Below are positions 49,412 through 57,949 of a stretch of 64,000 nt of DNA, one piece after another. This DNA is from an uncultured Dehalococcoidia bacterium. GTDB lineage: Bacteria > Chloroflexota > Dehalococcoidia > Lucifugimonadales > Lucifugimonadaceae. The position numbers were made by a program, and so were the translations under genes. The notes beneath the pieces are model-generated. The model searched no databases. It saw nothing but the letters and a program-made list of their open reading frames with translations, and was not told the origin of the DNA. Every line of letters begins with the position of its first letter. The first letter of the stretch is position 1. The stretch lies in assembly GCA_951812795.1 (NCBI GenBank), contig OX638325.1, forward strand, positions 930,001-994,000, in the 5' to 3' direction.

Positions 49412-50356
49412 TTAGGCAGCTGCGTAGTCGCAGACGCTATCGTACTCGCCGAGGTTTACGACGTTAGCCCGGCGGTCGATACGTCGGATCATTCCGCTGA
49501 GGATCTTGCCGTTCCCCATCTCCACGAACTCGTTAACGCCATTGTCGAGCATGTGCCGGATTCCGTTGCTCCACTGGACGCATGAAGTGAGTTGCCGTCG
49601 AAGCTCGTACTTGACTTCGGCGGCGGTGTGCAATGGCGCAGCGTCGACGTTGCCGACTACGGGAACCATCGGATCGTTGAATTCGACGGAATCGATTGCT
49701 TCGTCGAGGCCGTTTTGAGCTGGAGACATTAATCCAGAGTGGAACGCCCCGCCGACGCTCAATGGGATGGCTTTCTTGGCGCCGCGTGCAGATGCCATAT
49801 CAAGTGCAACGGCTAGGCCACGGTGCTCGCCAGCAATGATGATTTGTTCTGGAGTGTTGACGGTAGACACATCGACGCCAGCTTCACGGCAGATCTCTGC
49901 GACAGTGACTTCGTCGATGCCGATAAGTGCGGCCATTCCGCCTGGGCGTTCGTCGCAGGCGAGTTGCATCAATCGGCCCCGTTCGCAAACGAGTTTCACA
50001 GCGTCGGAGATGGACAGAACACCTGCGATAACCAAGGCTGAATACTCGCCGAGACTGTGACCAGCGGTCATATCGGGTATGGCGATGCTTTCAGTCGCTT
50101 CTTCAAGCGCACGCCAAGCGGCGATGGAGGTCGTGAGAATTGCCGGTTGTGCGTTTTCAGTCCGCATCAACTCGCCGGTCGAGCCATCGAACATGACATC
50201 GCTCAGCTTCCGACCCAGAACATCGTCAACCTCATCGAAAACTTCCCGAGCTGCGCTGGAGTTGAGGAATAGGTCCTTGCCCATACCGACAGCTTGGGAC
50301 CCCTGTCCTGGGAACACAAATGCGGTGGATGTGGATTCTGAGAGGCCTGTAGTCAT
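49412..50356 (-). CDS. fabD: Malonyl-CoA:ACP transacylase
   Basis: A 314-residue acyltransferase that loads malonate on ACP. Blocks: FVFPGQGSQAVGMGKDLF at the N-terminus, QPAILTTSIAAWRAL, the nucleophile elbow GHSLGEYSALV, and PLSVGGAFHSGLMSPA with the catalytic His region. ATG 50356 has GGAG upstream. It lies in rpmF-fabD-nusB-acpP order; fabH and fabG are not in the cluster, a compact version of the usual yceD-rpmF-fab block. Confidence 0.97.
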   Translation of the reverse strand: MTTGLSESTSTAFVFPGQGSQAVGMGKDLFLNSSAAREVFDEVDDVLGRKLSDVMFDGSTGELMRTENAQPAILTTSIAAWRALEEATESIAIPDMTAGHSLGEYSALVIAGVLSISDAVKLVCERGRLMQLACDERPGGMAALIGIDEVTVAEICREAGVDVSTVNTPEQIIIAGEHRGLAVALDMASARGAKKAIPLSVGGAFHSGLMSPAQNGLDEAIDSVEFNDPMVPVVGNVDAAPLHTAAEVKYELRRQLTSCVQWSNGIRHMLDNGVNEFVEMGNGKILSGMIRRIDRRANVVNLGEYDSVCDYAAA

Positions 50357-50437
50357 TTTTGTCTCCGTTTTGCGGGAACTGAGAAACCCTACTGGATTGT
50401 TGGTCGCGGATCCGATTCGAACCTATTATCGTCTAAA

Positions 50438-50656
50438 TCAAGCATCAGCGGCGTCGACGTTGTATACGTCGGCGAGAGGCCATTTACCTTTTACGATTCG
50501 GCCCTTGTAGAACCCGCATTCGGGGCATACACGGTGCGGAGGAATACGAATGTCACACCTCGAACATTTTACGAGTGTCGGCAGGCCGATCGCGTGGTGC
50601 GCTGCTCGGTTACCTTTGCGGGCTCGTGTGTGCTTTTTCTTGGGAAGCGGGGGCAT
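50438..50656 (-). CDS. rpmF: 50S ribosomal protein L32
   Basis: A 72-residue L32 starting MPPLPKKKHTRARKGNRAAH. It has two Cys pairs (CSRC and CPECG), so it is the zinc-binding form. The C-terminal extension (PLADVYNVDAADA) is longer than in most bacteria. AGGTG precedes ATG 50656. It follows yceD by 12 nt, the conserved pair. Confidence 0.95.
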   Translation of the reverse strand: MPPLPKKKHTRARKGNRAAHHAIGLPTLVKCSRCDIRIPPHRVCPECGFYKGRIVKGKWPLADVYNVDAADA

Positions 50657-50668
50657 GTCACCTGGTAC

Positions 50669-51205
50669 TTAGTTAGTGGTCGGCAGATTTCGGATTCCGG
50701 GAAATTCGGAGGATGAGTTCGCTATCTGACAAGCACATTTGCTGAGGTTCAAATCGGCGGAACATCCGGCGCACATCCCTTGGCATGAAGGACGGCAGAG
50801 CGGATTCATGGGCATTGCAGCGCTCAAACCCTGCCAGAGTGCGGTTGATATGTCAAGCACGTTAGTTGAATCTATGGTCAACGCCTCGTCGTTCTCGGTA
50901 CTCTCGTTTTGGTCAAACCATCCAGGGTCACGATGCATCAGATCGGCGTTGAGAGGTTTGAATTCCTCAACGAAGTCGAGACTGAGATGCGTTACGGTGT
51001 CAACGAGACACCTTGAGCACTCAGCATCGAGCTGCGCCTTCACCTTCATTTCGGCGAAAACCGTCCGATCCGTACGCATCAGTTTGCCGCGGGCTTCGAC
51101 CTCTCGAAACGACAGTCCGTCGTTATCTAGAGTCTCGTGAGCGAAATGGAATCTGATCTCATCGCCCACGGAACCGGTCAGCAGACCCGAAACGTTGAAG
51201 TGCAT
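50669..51205 (-). CDS. yceD: YceD family (DUF177) protein
   Basis: About 178 residues from ATG 51205 (MHFNVSGLL). The family markers are the AECSRCLVDTVTHLSLDFVEEF block and the C-terminal CRPSCQGMCAGCSADLN cysteine cluster, a likely zinc site. YceD proteins are implicated in 23S rRNA accumulation and are nearly always upstream of rpmF, as here. The biochemical role is not settled. Confidence 0.9.
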   Translation of the reverse strand: MHFNVSGLLTGSVGDEIRFHFAHETLDNDGLSFREVEARGKLMRTDRTVFAEMKVKAQLDAECSRCLVDTVTHLSLDFVEEFKPLNADLMHRDPGWFDQNESTENDEALTIDSTNVLDISTALWQGLSAAMPMNPLCRPSCQGMCAGCSADLNLSKCACQIANSSSEFPGIRNLPTTN

Positions 51206-51337
51206 GACATCTGAATCCGAAATCGCGCGCCTAGGCAAGGACGCAATACGCAACCAAGCCTATGTTAAATCTAAGCGGCGATTCTTGTCAATCCGAGAGG
51301 CGATAATGCCTTTTACGCACCCACTGGTGGTTGGCAT

Positions 51338-52180
51338 TCAGTTATCTTCACACGCGCCGTCATGCCACTTGTCACCGTCGCCGCAGTAGGCGTGTTCGAT
51401 CCAGTGATCGTGTTCTTGGAGCATGGAAACCATCTCATCAGCCTTAGTGATGTGCTCGATTACCAGTTTCCTAGTGCGACCTTGGTCGTTATCAAGAGCC
51501 GCTCGGAAAATCTCGACGTGGTCTTCATCGATTGATCTAGACTGTTCATCTTCAGGATCCCAACACAGTCGATAAAACGGTTGCTCAAACTCTTCGCGCG
51601 CCCATTTGTCCCATTTCGTCCAACTATCCGTTTTCGATGCGATCTCCATGATCACGTCAACCAAATGTCGCCTCCACAAATAAGTAGCGATCCCATGCGC
51701 GCCGTCGGCGAAGTTATTCGGCGAAAACGCCTTTTTTCGATGGTTGCACTTCGGACACGTCGCTTGCAGGTTATGTATGTCTTGTGACCCTCCATCGTCA
51801 AGGGGGATGCGATGATCTATATGAGCCGTGACAATCTTCAGATCGGCATGGCAGTACACGCACCGATGGTTGTCCCTTTCCAGAACTTGGTCACGATACT
51901 TGCGTGTCGTGTATCTTTCGCGGGCTTTGGCGTTTCGACGTAGACGCTCCTGCTCTTTCCAGTCAGCATCCCGTTGGATTGCGGCGTCCCGCTGAGTTCC
52001 TTCTGGATAACACTCTGGACGACGATACGATTTGTCATTGATGATGTTGTCTATGGTGACGACAGAACAACCAAATTCTGTCGCCCAGTCTTCACGGGTC
52101 GAAGCTTCGACTGCATCGGGGCCTGAACTGGCAATCCGTTGCCGAATTTCGATGCAAGTCTCGTTGCTTAGGATTGGCAT
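51338..52180 (-). CDS. HNH endonuclease with N-terminal helix-turn-helix-like segment
   Basis: A 280-residue protein. Residues 25-55 (TREDWATEFGCSVVTIDNIINDKSYRRP) look like the small DNA-binding helix-turn-helix found in phage HNH endonucleases. A basic helix follows, then the HNH core: CVYC, VTAHIDHRIPLDDGGSQDIHNLQATCPKCNHRKK, with two zinc cysteine pairs and the catalytic HIDH. The C-terminal 130 residues are unfamiliar and acidic. GAGGAAA precedes ATG 52180. It stands between core genes with no other phage or mobile gene in sight. A nuclease role is likely; the target is unknown. Confidence 0.83.
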   Translation of the reverse strand: MPILSNETCIEIRQRIASSGPDAVEASTREDWATEFGCSVVTIDNIINDKSYRRPECYPEGTQRDAAIQRDADWKEQERLRRNAKARERYTTRKYRDQVLERDNHRCVYCHADLKIVTAHIDHRIPLDDGGSQDIHNLQATCPKCNHRKKAFSPNNFADGAHGIATYLWRRHLVDVIMEIASKTDSWTKWDKWAREEFEQPFYRLCWDPEDEQSRSIDEDHVEIFRAALDNDQGRTRKLVIEHITKADEMVSMLQEHDHWIEHAYCGDGDKWHDGACEDN

Positions 52181-52377
52181 CTCGTTTCTGTTTCCTCAGC
52201 AGTTGGGTGTGCAAAAGGAATAACTGCCATCCGAGATAACGTACGCCATACAAGCCAGATGAATCGTTGCAGAGGTGCGTTGTGAAGGCGGCAATTGCTC
52301 AAACGACGACGGACAATCACGTCGATCGTTACCCGCAATCGAGGGATTTAACGCGGCGCGCACCTCGCTCGTAATGC

Positions 52378-53523
52378 TTAAATCTCGCCGATTACGGCTC
52401 GGCTGATTACTAACCTCTGGATTTCGGATGTGCCTTCGTAGATTTCGGTCACGCGTTGGTCTCGGTACATGCGCTCTACAGGGGTCGGTTTGAAGTAACC
52501 GATACCGCCGTGGATTTGGACGGCTTTGTCAACGTTTCTTCCAGCGACTTCGGAGGCGTAGAGTTTGGCTTTTGCGGACTCTGTGCCGTACGAAAGACCG
52601 TCGTCGTAGAGTGCCGCGGCACGGTACGTGAGTAAACGGGCGGCGTCGAGTTCGGTTTCCATGTCTGCGAGCATGAACTGAATGGCCTGTTTTGTCGCGA
52701 GCGGGCGACCGAATGCGTGTCGTTGTTTGGCGTACGCGACAGCTTGGTCAAGCGCGCCTTTTGCCAAGCCCAAACACTGAGCCGCTACGGTGATGCGTGA
52801 GGAGTCGAGAATTTTGAGCGCGATGCTGTAACCGTCTCCGACGTTTCCAAGGAGGTTGGATTTGGGAACTGCGCAGTCGGAGAAAACGAGTTCGGCGGTT
52901 CCGGAACCTCGCATTCCCATCTTGCCGTGCTGTTCGTTGATTTCAAATCCAGGAGTGCCGCGTTCGACCACGATTGCGGAGATGCCGCGATAGCCTGCTG
53001 AGCGATCCGCAGTCACGAATACCGCGAAAACGTCGGCAACTGACGCGTTGGTGATGAATAGCTTGGTGCCATTCAAAATGTAGGTTTCGCCATCGTCGGT
53101 GATGGTGGTCTGAAGTCCGAGGGCATCGGAACCGGTTTGCGGTTCTGATAAGGCAAACGCGGCGATCTTCTCCCCCGCCGCTAGGTGAGGAAGCCACTGG
53201 GCGCGTTGGCTCTCGTTGCCGAAGCGGTTAATGGTTTCGGAGCCGAGTGAAGTATGGGTGATGAGCACCGTACTCGTGCTGCCACATACGGCACCGATCT
53301 CTTCGAGGACGACCATGAAGTCGCGATATCCCATTCCGGCACCACCGAGATCGGTCGGTATCAGGAGGCCTGTCAGACCGAGTTCGGCGAGGTTTGCGAA
53401 CTGCGTTTTGGGAAATTCCTCATTGGTATCGACCTCGTCAGCGAGGGGTGCCAGGTCGTTCTCTGCGAATTCGCGGACCGTAGTCGCAAGCATCTGTTGC
53501 TGTTCGTTGTAGAAGGGTTGCAT
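52378..53523 (-). CDS. Acyl-CoA dehydrogenase
   Basis: A 381-residue FAD enzyme. Order: N-terminal helical domain; beta domain with AAFALSEPQTGSDALGLQTT and FITNASVADVFAVFV; C-terminal helical domain with LADMETELDAARLLTYRAA and VDKAVQIHGGIGYFKPTPVERMYRDQRVTEIYEGTSEIQRLVI. The catalytic Glu is the one in IYEGTSE, as in short/medium-chain enzymes. The electron acceptor would be ETF, which is not in the window. It stands alone between the HNH gene and the divergent ruv operon. The chain-length preference cannot be read. Confidence 0.93.
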   Translation of the reverse strand: MQPFYNEQQQMLATTVREFAENDLAPLADEVDTNEEFPKTQFANLAELGLTGLLIPTDLGGAGMGYRDFMVVLEEIGAVCGSTSTVLITHTSLGSETINRFGNESQRAQWLPHLAAGEKIAAFALSEPQTGSDALGLQTTITDDGETYILNGTKLFITNASVADVFAVFVTADRSAGYRGISAIVVERGTPGFEINEQHGKMGMRGSGTAELVFSDCAVPKSNLLGNVGDGYSIALKILDSSRITVAAQCLGLAKGALDQAVAYAKQRHAFGRPLATKQAIQFMLADMETELDAARLLTYRAAALYDDGLSYGTESAKAKLYASEVAGRNVDKAVQIHGGIGYFKPTPVERMYRDQRVTEIYEGTSEIQRLVISRAVIGEI

Positions 53524-53678
53524 GCCCGAATGCCTTGGTTGGAGTATGTTTTGGTGTGATTCTAGTTGCCTGAATGCGGGTCGATGGGGTTCCGAGAGAA
53601 ACGTTTTGGAAACCGCATATCGATTCTTGCCGGACTTGATCGATGATCCGTAAGCTCGGGACGAATGAGGTCAGTTTC

Positions 53679-53701
53679 GGCGTTAAAATCGGCTTAACGC
53701 C
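53679..53701. promoter_or_regulatory. Inverted repeat upstream of ruvC
   Basis: A perfect 8-bp inverted repeat, GGCGTTAA and TTAACGCC, with a 7-bp spacer, ending 26 bp before the ruvC start. It may be an operator for DNA-damage regulation; it does not match the LexA boxes I know exactly. Confidence 0.45.
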
Positions 53702-53727
53702 AAGCGACGATTAGTTGCCGGGAGATC

Positions 53728-54249
53728 ATGGAACGTCATCGACGGATATTGGGTATCGACCCTGCACTCACCACGACCGGTTACGCGGTCGTGTCGGCAG
53801 ACGCACGTGGTAACGTCGCATTGGTTGAAGGTGGGTTGATTCGGACTAAGTCGAGCGAAGCACTGGAAATCCGTCTGAAGACGATCAATGAGACGCTGGG
53901 AGAGATCATTGAGGAGTTCGAGCCGGACGAAGTCGCCATCGAGGATCTTCACGCGCGTTATCGGAATTTGAAAACGGCGATAGTCATGGGCCACGCCCGC
54001 GGTGTCGCAATTCTGGCGGCTGGCCACGCCAACATTCCGGTGCACCACTATCAGCCGACGCGGGTCAAGAGCATCGTCGCCGGTAGCGGTCGGGCGGACA
54101 AGGCGCAGATGAAACGGGCGGTCTCGATGCGGTTGGGTTTGGCGGAAGAGATCGCGAAGGAAGATGTTGCGGATGCGGTAGGTATCGCGATCTGCCATGT
54201 TCATGTGACGGGTTCGCAAGAGGTGAATGAATTGGTGGGGATAGGATGA
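53728..54249 (+). CDS. ruvC: Crossover junction endodeoxyribonuclease RuvC
   Basis: A 173-residue Holliday-junction resolvase. The acidic catalytic set is visible: Asp11 in LGIDPALTTTGYAVV, Glu in DEVAIEDLHAR (usual EQVF position) and the late KEDVADAVGIAICH pair. GGGAG precedes ATG 53728. Its 3' end overlaps ruvA by 4 nt and ruvB follows, giving a full ruvCAB operon. Confidence 0.96.
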   Translation: MERHRRILGIDPALTTTGYAVVSADARGNVALVEGGLIRTKSSEALEIRLKTINETLGEIIEEFEPDEVAIEDLHARYRNLKTAIVMGHARGVAILAAGHANIPVHHYQPTRVKSIVAGSGRADKAQMKRAVSMRLGLAEEIAKEDVADAVGIAICHVHVTGSQEVNELVGIG

Positions 54250-54887
54250 TCTCTTACTTGAAAGGCGAGGTCGTGCAGGTCAACGACAATCCGCCGAGGG
54301 TGGTTGTGCTGACTGCATCGGGAGTTGGGTATTCGGTAGTGCTACCGGCATTCGTCCAAGAATCGTTGCAACCCGTCGTTGGCAACCCCATAGAACTGCA
54401 CATCTTCTACTCGGTTTCGGAGCGGCAACCGTTGCCGATTTTGGTCGGATTCAAAGATCCAGGCGACAAAGAATTCTTCGAGCAGTTCATTCAAGTTGAG
54501 GGTATCGGGCCGGCGCGGGCAGCGACCGCGTTGACCATGCCCGTTCCGACGCTGGCATACGCGATTGAAACCGAAGACATGGTGACATTGACGTTGATGC
54601 CGGGTATCGGTCAACGTGGCGCGCAAAAGATCGTCGCGACGCTGCGCGGCAAGGTTTCTGCTGCTGCTAGCCGTCCGATCGAAACTGCCGCCCAACGTGC
54701 CAGTCGGAGACCCAGCACGCGCAGCGACGTGATTGCGGTATTGGTGAATCTCGGGTATCGCAACACCGATGCGGTCGCGATGGTAGACGAAGCGATCGGT
54801 CGCGATTCTGCGTTCGTTGATGATCCACAAGCACTGCTCCGGTATGTCTTCCGCAACACTCCGGCGACGCCAGCGGCCTCGACCTAA
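54246..54887 (+). CDS. ruvA: Holliday junction branch migration protein RuvA
   Basis: A 213-residue protein with the three RuvA domains: an OB fold (MISYLKGEVVQVNDNPPRVVVLTASGVGYSV), a double helix-hairpin-helix (LIQVEGIGPARAATAL-type and LMPGIGQRGAQKIV) and a C-terminal three-helix domain that binds RuvB (RSDVIAVLVNLGYRNTDAVAMVDEAI). It starts at the ATG overlapping the ruvC stop. It holds the junction in a square-planar form. Confidence 0.96.
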   Translation: MISYLKGEVVQVNDNPPRVVVLTASGVGYSVVLPAFVQESLQPVVGNPIELHIFYSVSERQPLPILVGFKDPGDKEFFEQFIQVEGIGPARAATALTMPVPTLAYAIETEDMVTLTLMPGIGQRGAQKIVATLRGKVSAAASRPIETAAQRASRRPSTRSDVIAVLVNLGYRNTDAVAMVDEAIGRDSAFVDDPQALLRYVFRNTPATPAAST

Positions 54888-54913
54888 AGCAACTGATTCG
54901 TTCCCACCACTGA

Positions 54914-56017
54914 ATGCCTGATTCTGCAAGAGAGCGCATCGTAACTGGCGCGGACGACAACGAGGCGAGGACTGAGCGCGGAGCCGCTGAAATGCTAAGC
55001 GAGCGAGCGTCGATCAATTCGGAAGCGCCGGGAATGAACGACCTTCGTCCCCGCCGTTTCACCGAATATATCGGACAACGCCAGGTCGTAAACAGCATCC
55101 AGATCGCGGTCGAGGCAGCCAAGCACCGTGGCGACACACTGGACCATGCACTGTTTCATGGACCACCGGGTCTAGGCAAGACGACGATTTCGCAAATCAT
55201 CGCGCGGGAGATGGATACGACATTGGTTCACACGTCGGGGCCCGCATTGGAACGTCCTGCAGATGTAGTTGGCATCCTTTCGAACCAGAAACATGGCGAC
55301 GTGTTATTCATCGACGAGATCCACCGCTTGTCACACGCCGTTGAGGAGTATCTGTATTCGGCGATGGAAGACTACCGAGTCGATTTCATTACCGGTTCCG
55401 GCGCGTTTGCGAAAACGATCAATCTGCCGCTACAGAAGTTCACGTTGATCGGTTCAACGACTCGTGCTGGCATGTTGAGCCCGCCACTACGTGAGAGGTT
55501 CGCGCTGACGTATCACCTCGACTATTACTCTGTCGAGGAGTTAACGCATGTGGTTACTCGGTCAGCGTCGATACTGTCGGTTGCGATCGATCAACCTGGT
55601 GCCAAAGTGATTGCAAGCCGCTCGCGCGGCACTCCTCGCATCGCCAATAATCTACTGCGCCGCGTTCGTGACTACGCGCAAGTGAGACGCGAAGGAAAGA
55701 TTGATGACGCCGTAGCCGCCGAAGCATTGCATGTCGAAGGCGTGGACGAACTGGGTCTGGATCGACTGGACCGCCTGTACCTTGAGACGTTAGCCAGAAA
55801 CTACGGCGGAGGACCGGCGGGGATTAATGCGCTAGCTGCGTCTGCTAACGAAGAGGTTCAGACCCTCGAAGACGTGGTTGAACCATTCCTATTGAAAATC
55901 GGGTTCATCATGCGCACTCCCCAAGGGCGGCGAGCAACGCCGAGCGGCATGTCGCACGTCGGCGCGCCTTTGGGCACCGCGCGGGCAACGGACGCCGGAC
56001 AGGGACCGTTGATCTGA
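54914..56017 (+). CDS. ruvB: Holliday junction branch migration helicase RuvB
   Basis: A 367-residue AAA+ motor. After a 40-residue N-terminal extension comes LRPRRFTEYIGQRQVVNSIQIAV, Walker A FHGPPGLGKTTISQIIA, Walker B VLFIDEIHRLSHAVEEYLYSAMED, sensor I STTRAGMLSPPLRERF and the C-terminal winged helix with GGPAGINALAA and FIMRTPQGRRAT. The 3' end is 7 nt from the convergent ABC exporter gene. Confidence 0.97.
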   Translation: MPDSARERIVTGADDNEARTERGAAEMLSERASINSEAPGMNDLRPRRFTEYIGQRQVVNSIQIAVEAAKHRGDTLDHALFHGPPGLGKTTISQIIAREMDTTLVHTSGPALERPADVVGILSNQKHGDVLFIDEIHRLSHAVEEYLYSAMEDYRVDFITGSGAFAKTINLPLQKFTLIGSTTRAGMLSPPLRERFALTYHLDYYSVEELTHVVTRSASILSVAIDQPGAKVIASRSRGTPRIANNLLRRVRDYAQVRREGKIDDAVAAEALHVEGVDELGLDRLDRLYLETLARNYGGGPAGINALAASANEEVQTLEDVVEPFLLKIGFIMRTPQGRRATPSGMSHVGAPLGTARATDAGQGPLI

Positions 56018-56024
56018 ACCTCAG

Positions 56025-57947
56025 TTAGGTTGCGGCGGTTCTAGAGTATTCCGTCGCCTCGGCAATCAGCTCGTCGGGGATGTCATCGAAGGAAGCGTAG
56101 TTCATCGAGTAGAGGCGTGCGTACAAACCGCGGTGGGCCATCAATTCATCGTGATTGCCAGTCTCGATGATCTCACCGTTCTGGAGAACGATGATGCGAT
56201 CGGCACCGCGGATCGTGGCGAGTCGGTGTGCGATGACGATGCCGGTTCGGCCTTCAAGTAGGCGAGCGAGGGCTTGTTGAATCAGTAACTCAGTGTAGCT
56301 ATCGATGGACGCGGTGGCTTCGTCGAGGATGAGAATCTTGGTGTCCGCGACGATGGCGCGAGCGAAGGAGATGAGCTGTCGTTGGCCGAGAGAAAGGTTA
56401 GCGCCGCGTTGCTCGAGTTCGGTGTCATACCCGTCAGGCAATCGCATGATGAACTCGTGCGCACCGACAGCGCGGGCGGCGGCGACTACCTCTTCGCGAG
56501 TGGCGTCAGATTTGTTGTAGCGAATGTTCTCGTACACAGAGCTTGAGAAGAGGTACGGTTCTTGGAGGACCATACCGATGTTGTTGCCCATACTGCTGAG
56601 TTCGATGTCACGAACGTCTTTACCGCTGATCTTTATTTCACCTTCCCATATGTCGTAGAAGCGATGGAGCAGCGAGGTGATGCTGGTCTTGCCAGAACCT
56701 GTTGGCCCCACTAACGCGACGGTTTCTCCTGGATTGACGCGGAAGGATATGTTTTTGAGTATCGGTTCGTCTTCTAGGTATCCGAACGTCACGTCGTTGA
56801 ACTCAACGGATCCGTCGTTATCTTCGAGCGGTTCTGCATTTTCTTTGTCTTTGATGTCGACGGGAACGTCCAAAACCTCGAATATGCGTTCGCCGGAAGC
56901 CATGGCGCGCTGGAATACCGCGTAGTGCATGGTGATGGAGCGGATTGGATCGAAGAATAGCTGGACGTAGAGGATGAAGGCGAGCATCGAACCGATTTCG
57001 AGGGAGCTGTTGATGACCATCGAACCACCGACGACGATGATGATTGCCATCGCGGCCCCGGAGAGCGTATCGACGAGGGCGATCATGACAAGGCCAATGC
57101 CAGCGGCGCGATTCGCCGCCCGAAGTTGCTCGTCGGCCTTCTCTTTAAAGAGATCGAGGTTGACGTGCTCCCGGCTCATCCCCTGAACGACGCGAACGCC
57201 ATTGATGTTCTCTGCGAGTGCACCGCTGGTGATCGAAGACGTCTGTCTGGAATAGAGGAACGCGCGTCTGGCTATTGGCAACCAGATCGCACGAGCGATT
57301 GCGAGAACAGACACGACGGCGAATGTGAGTAACGCCAAACGCCAGTCCATGATCAGCATCGCGATGATGATGCCGAATAGAAGCACAAAGTCGCCGACGC
57401 TGGTGACTGCAGTTTCGAGGAATTCTTGGAGTGCGCCGACGTCGCCTTGGAGTCGGGACATCATACGTCCGACCTCGGTCTTGTCCATGAAGGACATCGA
57501 GACGCGCTGCAAGTGCGCGTACATCGCACGCCGCAGATCGATGAGAAGACGTTCGGCAACGCGCCCGACGATCATGTTTTGCAGGTAACCCATGATGACG
57601 TGGAGCACGACCGCGCCGAAAAATGCGCCGACCATGATGTATAGCGTGTTACGTAGATTGCCGTCGCCGCGCGTGTGGATATCGAGCACGTCATTTACAG
57701 TGATCCGAACGATCCACGGCAATGCAAGTGTCGACCCTGCGAAAAGCAAAACTGCGATGAGGCCGATAGCCAGCACGCCACGATATGGCCGGACGAATCC
57801 CCAGAAACGTCGGATCACGTCGCCGCTAAAGGCGGCGCTGAAAATCTGTTCGTCGAGGTCGCCAGTTGACCTGCGTTGGTCGACCCACGCGGGTCGGTTG
57901 CCCTCGCTTTGAGTTTGGCGACGTTGGGCGGTATCCGGACTAGCCAC
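56025..57947 (-). CDS. ABC exporter half-transporter, catalytic partner
   Basis: 640 residues from a GTG at 57947. Six transmembrane helices (about 55-340) precede a nucleotide-binding domain with Walker A GPTGSGKTS, signature LSLGQRQ (deviating from LSGGQ), Walker B ILILDEATASID with the catalytic Glu, and H-loop VIAHRLAT. The neighbouring half-transporter has the reverse pattern, so they probably form an asymmetric heterodimer of the TM287/288 or BmrCD type. The two genes are 2 nt apart, this one second in the operon. The substrate (lipid or drug) is unknown. Confidence 0.92.
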   Translation of the reverse strand: MASPDTAQRRQTQSEGNRPAWVDQRRSTGDLDEQIFSAAFSGDVIRRFWGFVRPYRGVLAIGLIAVLLFAGSTLALPWIVRITVNDVLDIHTRGDGNLRNTLYIMVGAFFGAVVLHVIMGYLQNMIVGRVAERLLIDLRRAMYAHLQRVSMSFMDKTEVGRMMSRLQGDVGALQEFLETAVTSVGDFVLLFGIIIAMLIMDWRLALLTFAVVSVLAIARAIWLPIARRAFLYSRQTSSITSGALAENINGVRVVQGMSREHVNLDLFKEKADEQLRAANRAAGIGLVMIALVDTLSGAAMAIIIVVGGSMVINSSLEIGSMLAFILYVQLFFDPIRSITMHYAVFQRAMASGERIFEVLDVPVDIKDKENAEPLEDNDGSVEFNDVTFGYLEDEPILKNISFRVNPGETVALVGPTGSGKTSITSLLHRFYDIWEGEIKISGKDVRDIELSSMGNNIGMVLQEPYLFSSSVYENIRYNKSDATREEVVAAARAVGAHEFIMRLPDGYDTELEQRGANLSLGQRQLISFARAIVADTKILILDEATASIDSYTELLIQQALARLLEGRTGIVIAHRLATIRGADRIIVLQNGEIIETGNHDELMAHRGLYARLYSMNYASFDDIPDELIAEATEYSRTAAT

Positions 57948-57949
57948 TG

